14,293 nucleotides of DNA from an uncultured Erysipelotrichaceae bacterium. Its GTDB lineage: Bacteria; Bacillota_I; Bacilli_A; Erysipelotrichales; Erysipelotrichaceae. Positions 5,581 through 12,836 of this stretch are shown here, in pieces (within the stretch, counting starts at the first letter, position 1; each line of letters opens with the position of its first letter). The notes below the pieces were generated by a model that worked only from the letters and a program-made list of their open reading frames with translations, did not search any database and had not been told where the DNA came from. The stretch is from assembly GCA_902784015.1 (NCBI GenBank), contig CACZTC010000049.1, positions 1 through 14,293 of the forward strand, written 5' to 3'. The translations under genes were made by a program, and so were the position numbers.

Positions 5581-6846
5581 TTATGAACTCTTCCTTCCAT
5601 CCGTAAATAGACCTTTTAATTTATTTGTTATTGTATCTTCTTTATTAGAAGATTTTTTATTGCGATATGAGACAGATTTAATAAAAGCATCCATGTCAAT
5701 GCTATCATTAACCATACCTAAAATAGGTAATTTATCTTGATATGCATACAATAATCCTAGAGCACATGTTAAACCTGCATAACGTGCTCCAAGAGTATCA
5801 GGTATATAATACTTAGTTTCAACACCTAAGCGTTTTTGAACAAGCACATCAAGACCCTCGGTCTCACCACCTTCGCCTGTAATAATAACAGTAGTTTCAC
5901 CTGCTTGCAAGATTGGAACACATGTTTTTTCAACAGCATCTAGCCAAATTCCGATATTATCTTTAACGCAATTCGCCAATTCTTCTTCACTTAATGTATG
6001 TGTTTCATTCTCATCATTCCATATATGAACAGGACTAGAAGATAAAACATCTTGATCCAAGCGGACATTATATTTTAATAAATCTACACTAACATTAGAT
6101 GATAATGCATATTTTTCGCTTACTGAACTAGCGATATTACCTAGACCAGCCCCCAAAACTGCTGAAGTAGTATAACGTCCTTGTTTTAATAAACCTAATG
6201 TTGTTGTTTCTCTTTCTACTTTTAATACTACTATTTGTTTATCAATAGATTGTTCTAATAAGGCAGCTTCTTTAGCGATAGCATATATATCCATAAAGAT
6301 ATCTAATATCTCTAATCCGGCTTTTTCAACACAAGTTACTATTTCATATGTATATTCTTTATCTGCACATAATAAATCAATATCTACAGACATTTGTTTA
6401 CATTTATCACCTAATGGAATTCTTCTTGTACTAATACCATTAACAGTATATTTTACTGGTGTAGCTTGAACTAAAGCATATTGATTACCAACATCTACCC
6501 CATTAGCTTTCTTAATCGCATTACGGACATCTTGAATAGTAACAGTTCCATCAATACCTTCAATATCTACTTGCGCTTTAAAACTGAATCTTTTCATTTT
6601 ATATGAAGGAATAGCTAATACTACTTTATTTACAGAAGCCCCTAATTTTTTAAGAACATTCTCACGAGCAACCGAAATAGCTTCAATTACATTTTGAATA
6701 TTATTTATCTTATCAAAAGAAACACCATCGCATTTAACGCGCTCTACAGTTAAAATATTTATACGAGAATTAAAAAACTCGCCAACAATCAAACGTACCT
6801 CATGATCAGCAAGTTCTAAAGATGAAAAAAGTTGTTTATTACTCAC
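5581..6846 (-). CDS. ftsA: FtsA-family Z-ring membrane anchor with degenerate nucleotide-binding loops
   Basis: 421 residues, directly upstream of ftsZ. FtsA tethers FtsZ to the membrane. The fold is recognised from the SHS2/1C region (about 74-180: VNKVVLAIPS, ITIQDV-like TVTIQDVRNAI, YALVQATPVKYTVNG, CVEKAGLEI) and from the third ASKHA motif IITGEGGETEGLDVL (321-335). The end, roughly EDTITNKLKGLFTDG (403-417), looks like the amphipathic membrane-targeting helix. Two usual motifs are not intact: the first phosphate loop (DIGTSK in most FtsA) reads ELADHE (11-16), and the second (DIGGGTTD) reads KVERETTT (209-216). ATP binding may be altered or lost. The start is GTG at 6846-6844, with AAAGGAG 7 nt upstream; an ATG between them is out of frame. 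Confidence 0.88.
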   Translation of the reverse strand: MSNKQLFSSLELADHEVRLIVGEFFNSRINILTVERVKCDGVSFDKINNIQNVIEAISVARENVLKKLGASVNKVVLAIPSYKMKRFSFKAQVDIEGIDGTVTIQDVRNAIKKANGVDVGNQYALVQATPVKYTVNGISTRRIPLGDKCKQMSVDIDLLCADKEYTYEIVTCVEKAGLEILDIFMDIYAIAKEAALLEQSIDKQIVVLKVERETTTLGLLKQGRYTTSAVLGAGLGNIASSVSEKYALSSNVSVDLLKYNVRLDQDVLSSSPVHIWNDENETHTLSEEELANCVKDNIGIWLDAVEKTCVPILQAGETTVIITGEGGETEGLDVLVQKRLGVETKYYIPDTLGARYAGLTCALGLLYAYQDKLPILGMVNDSIDMDAFIKSVSYRNKKSSNKEDTITNKLKGLFTDGRKSS

Positions 6847-6867
6847 TTGGCATCTCCTTTCATATAC

Positions 6868-6879
6868 GTATTATAATAC
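6868..6879. promoter_or_regulatory. Palindromic -10 region, candidate ftsAZ promoter
   Basis: GTATTATAATAC is a perfect 12-nt palindrome and carries TATAAT on both strands (minus 6875-6870; plus 6872-6877). On the minus strand it would start transcription near 6863, just before the ftsA ribosome binding site. No good minus-strand -35 is seen. On the plus strand TTGGCA (6847-6852) is a near-consensus -35 with a long 19-nt spacer, so it might also fire toward rpmB. Confidence 0.55.
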
Positions 6880-6922
6880 CACAATTAATAACTAAATATA
6901 AATGAAAGTTATTCAAAAAATA

Positions 6923-6949
6923 TTGCATTAAGCGTTAAGATATGATAAT
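6923..6949 (+). promoter_or_regulatory. Candidate rpmB promoter
   Basis: TTGCAT (6923-6928) and GATAAT (6944-6949), with a short 15-nt spacer. This would start transcription near 6956, leaving a leader of about 25 nt that holds the GGAGG site. The spacing is not ideal, so the assignment is tentative. Confidence 0.4.
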
Positions 6950-6981
6950 GTAAACAAGCGTAAAAATAAAGGAGGAATGAT

Positions 6982-7194
6982 ATGTCTAGAACTTGTGCAG
7001 TTACTGGTAAAAAGGCAATGTCAGGAAATAAGCGTTCACACTCTTTACGTGCTACAAGACGTAAATGGAATGTAAACTTACAAAAGGTGCATATGATTGT
7101 TGATGGAAAACCTACAACAATGAAAATATCAGCTCGTGCGCTTAAGACATTAAAAGGAAAAGCCGCTAAATCAGCTAAAGTAGCAGAACAGTAA
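6982..7194 (+). CDS. rpmB: 50S ribosomal protein L28
   Basis: 70 residues, small and strongly basic. It begins [20 protein letters not shown], the L28 signature, followed by [15 protein letters not shown] and [19 protein letters not shown]. It is a structural protein of the large ribosomal subunit. It keeps only one cysteine (C5), so it is not the four-cysteine zinc-binding form. The C-terminal tail (about 57-70, rich in Lys and Ala) is a little longer than in the usual 62-residue Bacillus protein. GGAGG lies 6 nt before the ATG. It is monocistronic, divergent from ftsA and convergent with thiN. In Bacillus subtilis spoVM lies between rpmB and thiN; nothing is there in this window. Confidence 0.97.
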   Translation: MSRTCAVTGKKAMSGNKRSHSLRATRRKWNVNLQKVHMIVDGKPTTMKISARALKTLKGKAAKSAKVAEQ

Positions 7195-7216
7195 TTAATT
7201 AGTTACTGTTTTTTTT
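7187..7216 (+). terminator. rpmB terminator
   Basis: Stem AACAGTAA (7187-7194) with TTACTGTT (7203-7210), 8 perfect bp and an 8-nt loop, followed by T up to 7216. It contains the stop codons of both rpmB (7192-7194) and the convergent thiN (7201-7199). The minus strand has no T-run after it, so it is a weak stop at best for the thiN operon. Confidence 0.9.
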
Positions 7217-7822
7217 ATCATTACTTTGAATGATTAATACTTTTCCTTCCTTTATAGATATATTTGCATTATCCCCTACTATTTCATTAGAAATAGTATA
7301 TAAATCATTACATGTTAGTTTTCTATCAGATAATGGATAAATAACTTTATCTAGAGATACAATTGTATCTTCTAGCGCAAATATTGATAAATATTCATAA
7401 TTAGCTTTAGCTATTTCATAATCACCTTCATTTAATGAGAATACTCTATTTTGAGTATCAATTAAGAATACTTTCAAAGGATATTTATAAATTAAACGTA
7501 AATTGATAATACTATGATCAATTCTTCCTCCAAATCCTTCTAATAACCATATTTCTTTATAGCCTCTTTTAATACATTCATTAATTGCTGCTTCGCTATC
7601 AGTATCATCTTTTCTTTTTTCTAGAATAATTACTTCTTTTGAATTATTTTGTATAACTTTCTTTTCTTCTTCACTGCATGAATCAAAATCACCAATACAA
7701 AATTCGCAATTAATCCCCTCTTTTAAGGCTAATAAAGCTCCTTTATCAACTCCGATATAATCATAATCACCTTTAGGAATAAAAGATGTATTAGGTAATA
7801 TAATAATCGCTATAGTTTCCAT
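7199..7822 (-). CDS. thiN: Thiamine diphosphokinase
   Basis: 207 residues, normal for the family. It transfers pyrophosphate from ATP to thiamine, giving thiamine diphosphate. Motifs: GVDKGALLAL (24-33), GDFDS (44-48), KDDTDSEAA (71-79) with the metal/ATP-binding acidic residues, and GFGGRIDH (96-103). The C-terminal beta domain has CNDLYTISNEIVG (171-183), the S-N-E region that lines the thiamine site. The start at 7822 overlaps rpe by 13 nt, so it is probably translated by coupling; the upstream AGAAGC is a poor ribosome binding site. It is the last gene of the long minus-strand operon. Confidence 0.95.
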   Translation of the reverse strand: METIAIIILPNTSFIPKGDYDYIGVDKGALLALKEGINCEFCIGDFDSCSEEEKKVIQNNSKEVIILEKRKDDTDSEAAINECIKRGYKEIWLLEGFGGRIDHSIINLRLIYKYPLKVFLIDTQNRVFSLNEGDYEIAKANYEYLSIFALEDTIVSLDKVIYPLSDRKLTCNDLYTISNEIVGDNANISIKEGKVLIIQSNDKKNSN

Positions 7823-8460
7823 AAAGCTTCTATCGTCTTCTTTATATCATTATTAAAAATAAATGAACCTGCAACTAATACATCAGCACCATTTTCGCTA
7901 CAGATTTTGCCTGTTTCTATATTAATCCCTCCATCAACTTCAATTAATGGTGCATAATCACTTTCATCAATCCATTTTCTTAATTGATTTATTCTTGAAG
8001 GTGTATCTTCAATAAAAGCTTGACCACCAAAACCAGGCTCTACTGACATTATTAAAAATAAATCAAAATATGGTATCAATTCTTTTAAACATTTAATATC
8101 CGTCTTTGGTTTTAAAGATAATCCTGCTTTTGCCCCATTCTCTTTTATCTTTTTAGCTAAAGCAATAATATCTTCATTATTATCAAATACTTCATAATGG
8201 AATGTAATAATATCTGCTCCTGCCTTAATAAATACATCACTGAAATAATTTGGATCTTCTACCATGATATGTACATCTTTAATTAAATCAGAGCCTTTCA
8301 CAAAAGCTTTTAATATATCTGGTCCAAAAGATAAATTAGGCACAAAATGGCCATCCATAACATCAAAGTGCATCCACTTTGCTTTAGATTCATTCAATTC
8401 TTTTAATTGATTTAAGGTATCTTCATAATGTAATGATAAAACTGATGGTGCTACTATCAT
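7810..8460 (-). CDS. rpe: Ribulose-phosphate 3-epimerase
   Basis: 216 residues, a TIM barrel interconverting ribulose 5-phosphate and xylulose 5-phosphate in the pentose phosphate pathway. Visible: APSVLSL (4-10), HFDVMDGHFVPN (31-42) with metal ligand H31 and catalytic D33, DVHIMVEDP (62-70) with H64, MSVEPGFGGQ (138-147), and EVDGGIN (174-180) with catalytic D176, then the phosphate-binding VAGSFIF (196-202). GGGAG lies 8-9 nt before the ATG. The start overlaps the rsgA stop by one base (TAATG), and the end overlaps thiN. It uses the only TAG stop in the window. Confidence 0.97.
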   Translation of the reverse strand: MIVAPSVLSLHYEDTLNQLKELNESKAKWMHFDVMDGHFVPNLSFGPDILKAFVKGSDLIKDVHIMVEDPNYFSDVFIKAGADIITFHYEVFDNNEDIIALAKKIKENGAKAGLSLKPKTDIKCLKELIPYFDLFLIMSVEPGFGGQAFIEDTPSRINQLRKWIDESDYAPLIEVDGGINIETGKICSENGADVLVAGSFIFNNDIKKTIEALWKL

Positions 8461-9320
8461 TAATATTTCTCCCTTCTATTCTTAATTACTCTTAATACTT
8501 CAATATAATTATTATATCTATTAACTGGAATTAAACCTTTTTCCATTGCTTCTTTAATCTTACATCCAGGTTCATTCTCATGAATACAATCATTAAATCT
8601 ACATCCTGTTAAATATGGAATAAAATCAGGTATTGTATGAGCTAATTCATCTTTTTCAATATGTGAGAAATCTAATGAACTAAAGCCTGGTGTATCAGCA
8701 ACAAGCCCTGAGCCAACAATAAATAATTCATTATGTCTAGTTGTATGTTTACCTCTTCCTAAAGCTTTAGATGTTTTTTGGGTAGCTAAATGGAATTCAG
8801 GATTTAATTTATTCAATAATGTACTTTTTCCTACCCCACTTTGTCCAGTTAAAACTGAAACTCTATTGCTTAATATTTCTGCTAGACTAGGATCTAATGA
8901 TGTTTTAGCTGTTCTTATAACTTGAATATTACCTCTTTCATATTCCTGTATCATTTCTTCTATTTCATCTGAATAATCCAAATCACATTTAGTAACGCAT
9001 AAAACAGGTTTAATATTCTCATGCATTATTAACATTACTAAGCGATCTACTAAATTAATAGAAAAATCAGGATCTTTAGTACTCATAACAATTATTGCTT
9101 GATCAACATTAGCGACGCTAGGTCTAATTAGTTTATTTGAACGTGGTAATATTTTTTGAATAACATATCTACCATCGATTTCTTCAAATTCCACAAAATC
9201 ACCAGCTGAAGGAACTATTTGTAGACGTATTTTTCCCATAAGTATAGCATCATACTTATTCATATCTTCATCTAATAATGTATATTCTTTAGAAACTATT
9301 TTAATTATTCTTGCCTTCAT
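8460..9320 (-). CDS. rsgA: Ribosome small-subunit-dependent GTPase RsgA
   Basis: 286 residues. RsgA is a late 30S-assembly checkpoint GTPase near the decoding centre. The domain order shows the circular permutation of the family: N-terminal OB-fold (about 1-65), then G4 TKCD (110-113), the P-loop G1 GQSGVGKST (159-167), the RGKHTTRH switch (189-196) and G3 DTPGFS (209-214). A C-terminal zinc finger follows, with ligands C240, C245, H247 and C253 (CRFNDCIHENEPGC). Start ATG 9320-9318 has GAGGG 4 nt upstream, rather close. It follows prkC by 13 nt and ends in a one-base overlap with rpe. PrkC is known to phosphorylate RsgA in Bacillus. Confidence 0.97.
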   Translation of the reverse strand: MKARIIKIVSKEYTLLDEDMNKYDAILMGKIRLQIVPSAGDFVEFEEIDGRYVIQKILPRSNKLIRPSVANVDQAIIVMSTKDPDFSINLVDRLVMLIMHENIKPVLCVTKCDLDYSDEIEEMIQEYERGNIQVIRTAKTSLDPSLAEILSNRVSVLTGQSGVGKSTLLNKLNPEFHLATQKTSKALGRGKHTTRHNELFIVGSGLVADTPGFSSLDFSHIEKDELAHTIPDFIPYLTGCRFNDCIHENEPGCKIKEAMEKGLIPVNRYNNYIEVLRVIKNRREKY

Positions 9321-9333
9321 TCATCCCTCATTA

Positions 9334-11043
9334 TTAATAATAGAATAATAAAATATAATTATCTTCTTTTTGAATATATGATTCGCCTACAGTAGGTTCA
9401 ACTCTTATAACCACACCATAATTTAATTTTTCTCTTTCTTCTTCAGATAGATTTGATTTATCAATTTCAGAAGTTAATACAGTTAAGCCACTGGCTTCTA
9501 ATTGCGCTACTACATCACTAATTGGTCTACCAATAATATCACTAGGAATTATAGTACTTTGATAACCAGCATAATATAGAGTTAAATTAGCTGCTAAAGT
9601 AGGATCATATAGTTCTCCAGCATTAATCGATTCTTGTTTAAATATTACTCCTGGCGCAACTGATTCATTATTTTCTTCTATATAAGTTACTCTTATATTC
9701 TTATATTCTTCTTTTGATTCAATATAATTTTGCATATCCGTTAAGGACATATTTAAAGCAGCAAAGTCTTCAATATAAATACCTTTACCAGTTGATATAA
9801 CAACTTTAATACTGCTGCCTTCTTCTACTTGGGTATAACCATCTGGCTCCATATCAATGATGATATCTTTATCAACATTGGTAGTTAATTCATAACCAAT
9901 ATCATCATCTAATGATAATGAATTACTTTCTAATAATTCTATTGCTTCATCTTTACTTAAGCCTACAACATTAGGTACACTAACCATCTTAGGGCCAAAA
10001 TTAATAACCCCATTTAAAAGTAAAGCAAAGAAAGTACCAATAGCTAAAACAGCTAAGACTGCCGCAATTAAAACACCTAATAAAACATTATTCTTTTTCT
10101 TTGGCTCTTGTTTAACTTCAACTTTTGGTTTACTTCTAGCAATTGGTTGTTTATTTACATTATTGTTAACATTAGTATTCTTTTTTATAGTAGGTAAGAC
10201 TAAAGGTTCTTCATTTCTTCTACTTTCTTCTAAGCATGTTAATAAATCATTATACATAGCTTCGCAGCTTCTATATCTTAAAGAAGGTTCTTTAGCTGTA
10301 GCTTTGGTAATAATATTTTCAATTGATTGGGGAACTGAAGGATTGATTGAACAAATACTTTTCATTGGATCCCTCATATGTCTTAATGCTACTTGCACAG
10401 CTTGATCCGCTTTAAAAGGAACATCCCCTGCTAACATTTCATAAAAAACAATTCCTAAAGCATAAATATCTGATTGTGGTGAAGCAGATTCACCTTTAGC
10501 TAATTCTGGAGCTAAATAATGAACTGAGCCCATCACATTATTAGCTTGGGTTAATTGCATACTACCTTTGGCGATAGCTATACCAAAGTCTAATATCTTA
10601 ACTGAACCATCAGACTTTACAATGACATTTTGTGGTTTAATATCACGATGGATAATACCTCTTTTATGAGCTTCCATAGTTGCAGAAGTTAATTGTTTCA
10701 TGATATCAACTGCTTCTTCATTAACTAAAGGAGCTCTATTTCTAATTACTTGTTTTAAAGTTTTACCGGGAACATATTCCATAACAATATAATGATGATT
10801 TTTATATTCACCAACATCATATATTTCAACAATATTTGGATGTGCAAGTGCAGTCGCCGCTTGAGCTTCTCTTTCAAAACGTAAAATACTTACAGCATCT
10901 GTATTAAGATCTGATCTTAATATTTTTATTGCGACCTCCCTATTTAAAACGGTATCAACTGCACGGAAAACATCAGCCATACCACCTTGGCCAATATGTT
11001 GTATTACTTCATAACGATTAGAGATAACATTATTCTTTGCCAT
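9334..11043 (-). CDS. prkC: PASTA-domain Ser/Thr protein kinase PrkC
   Basis: 569 residues, a membrane Hanks-type kinase responding to cell-wall fragments. Kinase domain about 10-270: glycine loop GQGGMADV (18-25), K40 (VAIK), E59, HRDIKPQN (132-139), DFG (152-154), activation segment with S161 and T165, and APE (178-180). A basic linker rich in Asn and Lys (about 285-318) precedes one membrane helix (about 320-344). Outside are three PASTA repeats: 354-419 (typical, VPNVVGLSKDEA), 421-492 (divergent) and 496-567. The frame runs back to a TTG at 11067, but the AAGGAG ribosome binding site lies downstream of that TTG, 9 nt before ATG 11043-11041, so MAKNNVISNR is the start. It overlaps prpC by 14 nt. 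Confidence 0.96.
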   Translation of the reverse strand: MAKNNVISNRYEVIQHIGQGGMADVFRAVDTVLNREVAIKILRSDLNTDAVSILRFEREAQAATALAHPNIVEIYDVGEYKNHHYIVMEYVPGKTLKQVIRNRAPLVNEEAVDIMKQLTSATMEAHKRGIIHRDIKPQNVIVKSDGSVKILDFGIAIAKGSMQLTQANNVMGSVHYLAPELAKGESASPQSDIYALGIVFYEMLAGDVPFKADQAVQVALRHMRDPMKSICSINPSVPQSIENIITKATAKEPSLRYRSCEAMYNDLLTCLEESRRNEEPLVLPTIKKNTNVNNNVNKQPIARSKPKVEVKQEPKKKNNVLLGVLIAAVLAVLAIGTFFALLLNGVINFGPKMVSVPNVVGLSKDEAIELLESNSLSLDDDIGYELTTNVDKDIIIDMEPDGYTQVEEGSSIKVVISTGKGIYIEDFAALNMSLTDMQNYIESKEEYKNIRVTYIEENNESVAPGVIFKQESINAGELYDPTLAANLTLYYAGYQSTIIPSDIIGRPISDVVAQLEASGLTVLTSEIDKSNLSEEEREKLNYGVVIRVEPTVGESYIQKEDNYILLFYY

Positions 11044-11788
11044 AATTATTATCTCCTTCAAAATCAATGATAATGATAGTTATATTATCAAAGCCACCTG
11101 CATCTAGTGCATATTTTAATAATTTACGTGGCTTCATTGATAAATCTATTTCTTCATTCTTAACTACTTCAGCTATATCATCATCTTTAACATAACCATG
11201 TAATCCATCAGAGCATAGTAATATACCTCTAAGTTCCTCATGATGAATATCTATATCTGCTTTAACGCTTTCCCATACACCAAGAGCATTAGTTAAAACA
11301 TTCTTTTTAGTAAAATTCTTAGCCTCTTCTTGACTTAATTCGCCATGGGCTAACATATCATTTAATAATGTATGATCGCTTGTTACTTGTTTTATACTAG
11401 ATTCATTAGTCCATGTATAACAACGACTATCACCAATATTAATAATGAAAACACCAAACTTGGTAATCATTGCTGCGCATAAAGTTGTACCCATTCCTTT
11501 TAATTGAATATGTTTTTTTCCATATTCATAAATAATCGTATTAGCTCTTTCAATATGTTCTTCTATCCATTCAACTATTTCTCTTTCACATGAAAAACAT
11601 TCAACTTCCGAAAAAGCTTTAGAAAAATGCGATACTGTTAATCTACTAGCTATATCGCCACCTAAATTACCACCAATGCCATCTGCAACTATCGCAAAAA
11701 TATCATCTGCTTGATTTGTAGCGATGACATAACTATCTTGGTTATTTTTTCTAACTAATCCTCGATCAGTAATTCCTGAATATTTCAT
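11030..11788 (-). CDS. prpC: PP2C-type protein phosphatase PrpC
   Basis: 252 residues. The Mn/Mg-dependent Ser/Thr phosphatase that reverses PrkC phosphorylation. PP2C motifs in order: TDRGLVRKNNQDS (7-19), VADGIGGNLGGDIAS (34-48) with metal ligand D36, GMGTTLCAA (98-106), NIGDSRCY (117-124), DHTLLNDM (138-145), LCSDGLHGYV (191-200) with D194, and DNITIIII (234-241) with D234. The start overlaps the rlmN stop as ATGA, and its end carries the ribosome binding site of prkC. The only purine tract upstream (GAGAG) is about 13 nt from the ATG, while a TAAAAT sequence ends 7 nt before it, so initiation is by coupling or possibly leaderless. Confidence 0.96.
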   Translation of the reverse strand: MKYSGITDRGLVRKNNQDSYVIATNQADDIFAIVADGIGGNLGGDIASRLTVSHFSKAFSEVECFSCEREIVEWIEEHIERANTIIYEYGKKHIQLKGMGTTLCAAMITKFGVFIINIGDSRCYTWTNESSIKQVTSDHTLLNDMLAHGELSQEEAKNFTKKNVLTNALGVWESVKADIDIHHEELRGILLCSDGLHGYVKDDDIAEVVKNEEIDLSMKPRKLLKYALDAGGFDNITIIIIDFEGDNNYGKE

Positions 11789-12816
11789 TTGTTATATTTT
11801 ACTCTCAATTGTCCACAAGCTGCATCTATATCTTCACCATGCTTACTTCTTAAAGTAGCTTTTACACCATTTTTCATTAGTAAGTCATAAAAATGTAATG
11901 CTGCTTTATCATTTGATGAAACATAGCCATTTTCATCTACTTCATTATACGGAATTAAATTGATATATGCATTATATCCTTTAATTAATCTTGCGAGTTC
12001 TACTGCATTTTCATCATAATCATTAATATTATGCAACAATATATATTCAAAAGTTAATCTTCTATTATTATCAATAGAATATTCTTTTAAAGCTTCCATT
12101 AATTCTTCTAAAGGATAAGCCTTATTGATAGGCATTAGTTTACTTCTTAATTCATTATTAGAAGCATGTAATGAAATGGCTAAATTATATTGGAATTTAC
12201 CTTTTGAGAATTCTTTTATTTTAGGTACTATACCGCAAGTTGAAATAGTAATATGTCTAGCGCCAATTGCTAAACCAAAATCAGAATTAATAATAGATGC
12301 AAAATTTAATACATTATCATAATTATCAAAAGGTTCGCCCGTACCCATTATTACTACATTACCAATTCTTTTATCTTCTTTATCTAATATTTTTTGAACA
12401 TATAAAACTTGACCAACAATTTCGCCACTAGTTAAATCTCTTTTCTTCTTAAATAAACCTGAGGCACAAAAAGTACAGCCCATATTACAACCAACTTGAG
12501 TTGATACACAAATGCTTTCACCAAAATGAAAATGCATTAAAACTGTTTCAAAACTAGAACCATCTTCTGCCTCAAATAAAAATTTGATTGTCCCATCTTT
12601 AGAAATTTGTCGATTAATCTCTTTAAAAGGATTAATCACAAAATTATCTTTAAGCTTATTAATTAACTCTTTTGATAAATCAGTCATTTCATCAAAAGTA
12701 TCTATTCTTTTTTTATATAGCCAAGAATATATTTGTTTAGCACGATATTTTTTCTCGCCACTTACCAACAAATATTCTTCTAAATCTTGATATGTATAAT
12801 CATAAATTGTTTTCAT
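11785..12816 (-). CDS. rlmN: 23S rRNA (adenine-2503-C2)/tRNA A37 methyltransferase RlmN
   Basis: 343 residues, a radical SAM enzyme methylating C2 of A2503 in 23S rRNA (and A37 of some tRNAs in E. coli). Cluster motif CxxxCxxC: C110, C114 and C117 (GCNMGCTFC). The two mechanistic cysteines are present: C103 (ICVSTQVGC, same 7-residue offset as E. coli C118) and C334 (DIDAACGQL, the methyl-carrying one). SAM motif GTGEPFDNY (158-166). The chosen ATG gives the family-like start MKTIYDYTYQDLEEYL. No Shine-Dalgarno is evident in the 20-nt gap after rsmB; an extended -10 instead ends 7 nt before the ATG. Its TGA stop overlaps prpC. A Cfr resistance enzyme is unlikely in this conserved housekeeping position. 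Confidence 0.96.
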   Translation of the reverse strand: MKTIYDYTYQDLEEYLLVSGEKKYRAKQIYSWLYKKRIDTFDEMTDLSKELINKLKDNFVINPFKEINRQISKDGTIKFLFEAEDGSSFETVLMHFHFGESICVSTQVGCNMGCTFCASGLFKKKRDLTSGEIVGQVLYVQKILDKEDKRIGNVVIMGTGEPFDNYDNVLNFASIINSDFGLAIGARHITISTCGIVPKIKEFSKGKFQYNLAISLHASNNELRSKLMPINKAYPLEELMEALKEYSIDNNRRLTFEYILLHNINDYDENAVELARLIKGYNAYINLIPYNEVDENGYVSSNDKAALHFYDLLMKNGVKATLRSKHGEDIDAACGQLRVKYNK

Positions 12817-12823
12817 AGGAATT

Positions 12824-12832
12824 ATTCTACCA
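12824..12832 (-). promoter_or_regulatory. Candidate internal extended -10 promoter before rlmN
   Basis: On the minus strand TGGTAGAAT (TG at 12832-12831, TAGAAT 12829-12824) is followed by 7 nt and then the rlmN ATG. No -35 is seen. It could give a leaderless rlmN-prpC-prkC message inside the long operon. The same element occurs before msrC, which makes it more interesting. Confidence 0.45.
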
Positions 12833-12836
12833 CTAG

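Noticed and set aside
10163..10405. Plus-strand open frame opposite prkC
   Set aside because: Shadow of the kinase gene; no ribosome binding site or recognisable protein motif.
11044..11067. Longer prkC beginning at TTG 11067
   Set aside because: The AAGGAG site lies inside the extension and points to ATG 11043; the extension matches nothing in the kinase family.
11785..12816. Cfr-type antibiotic resistance methyltransferase
   Set aside because: Length, DIDAACGQL end and the rsmB-rlmN-prpC-prkC position are those of housekeeping RlmN.
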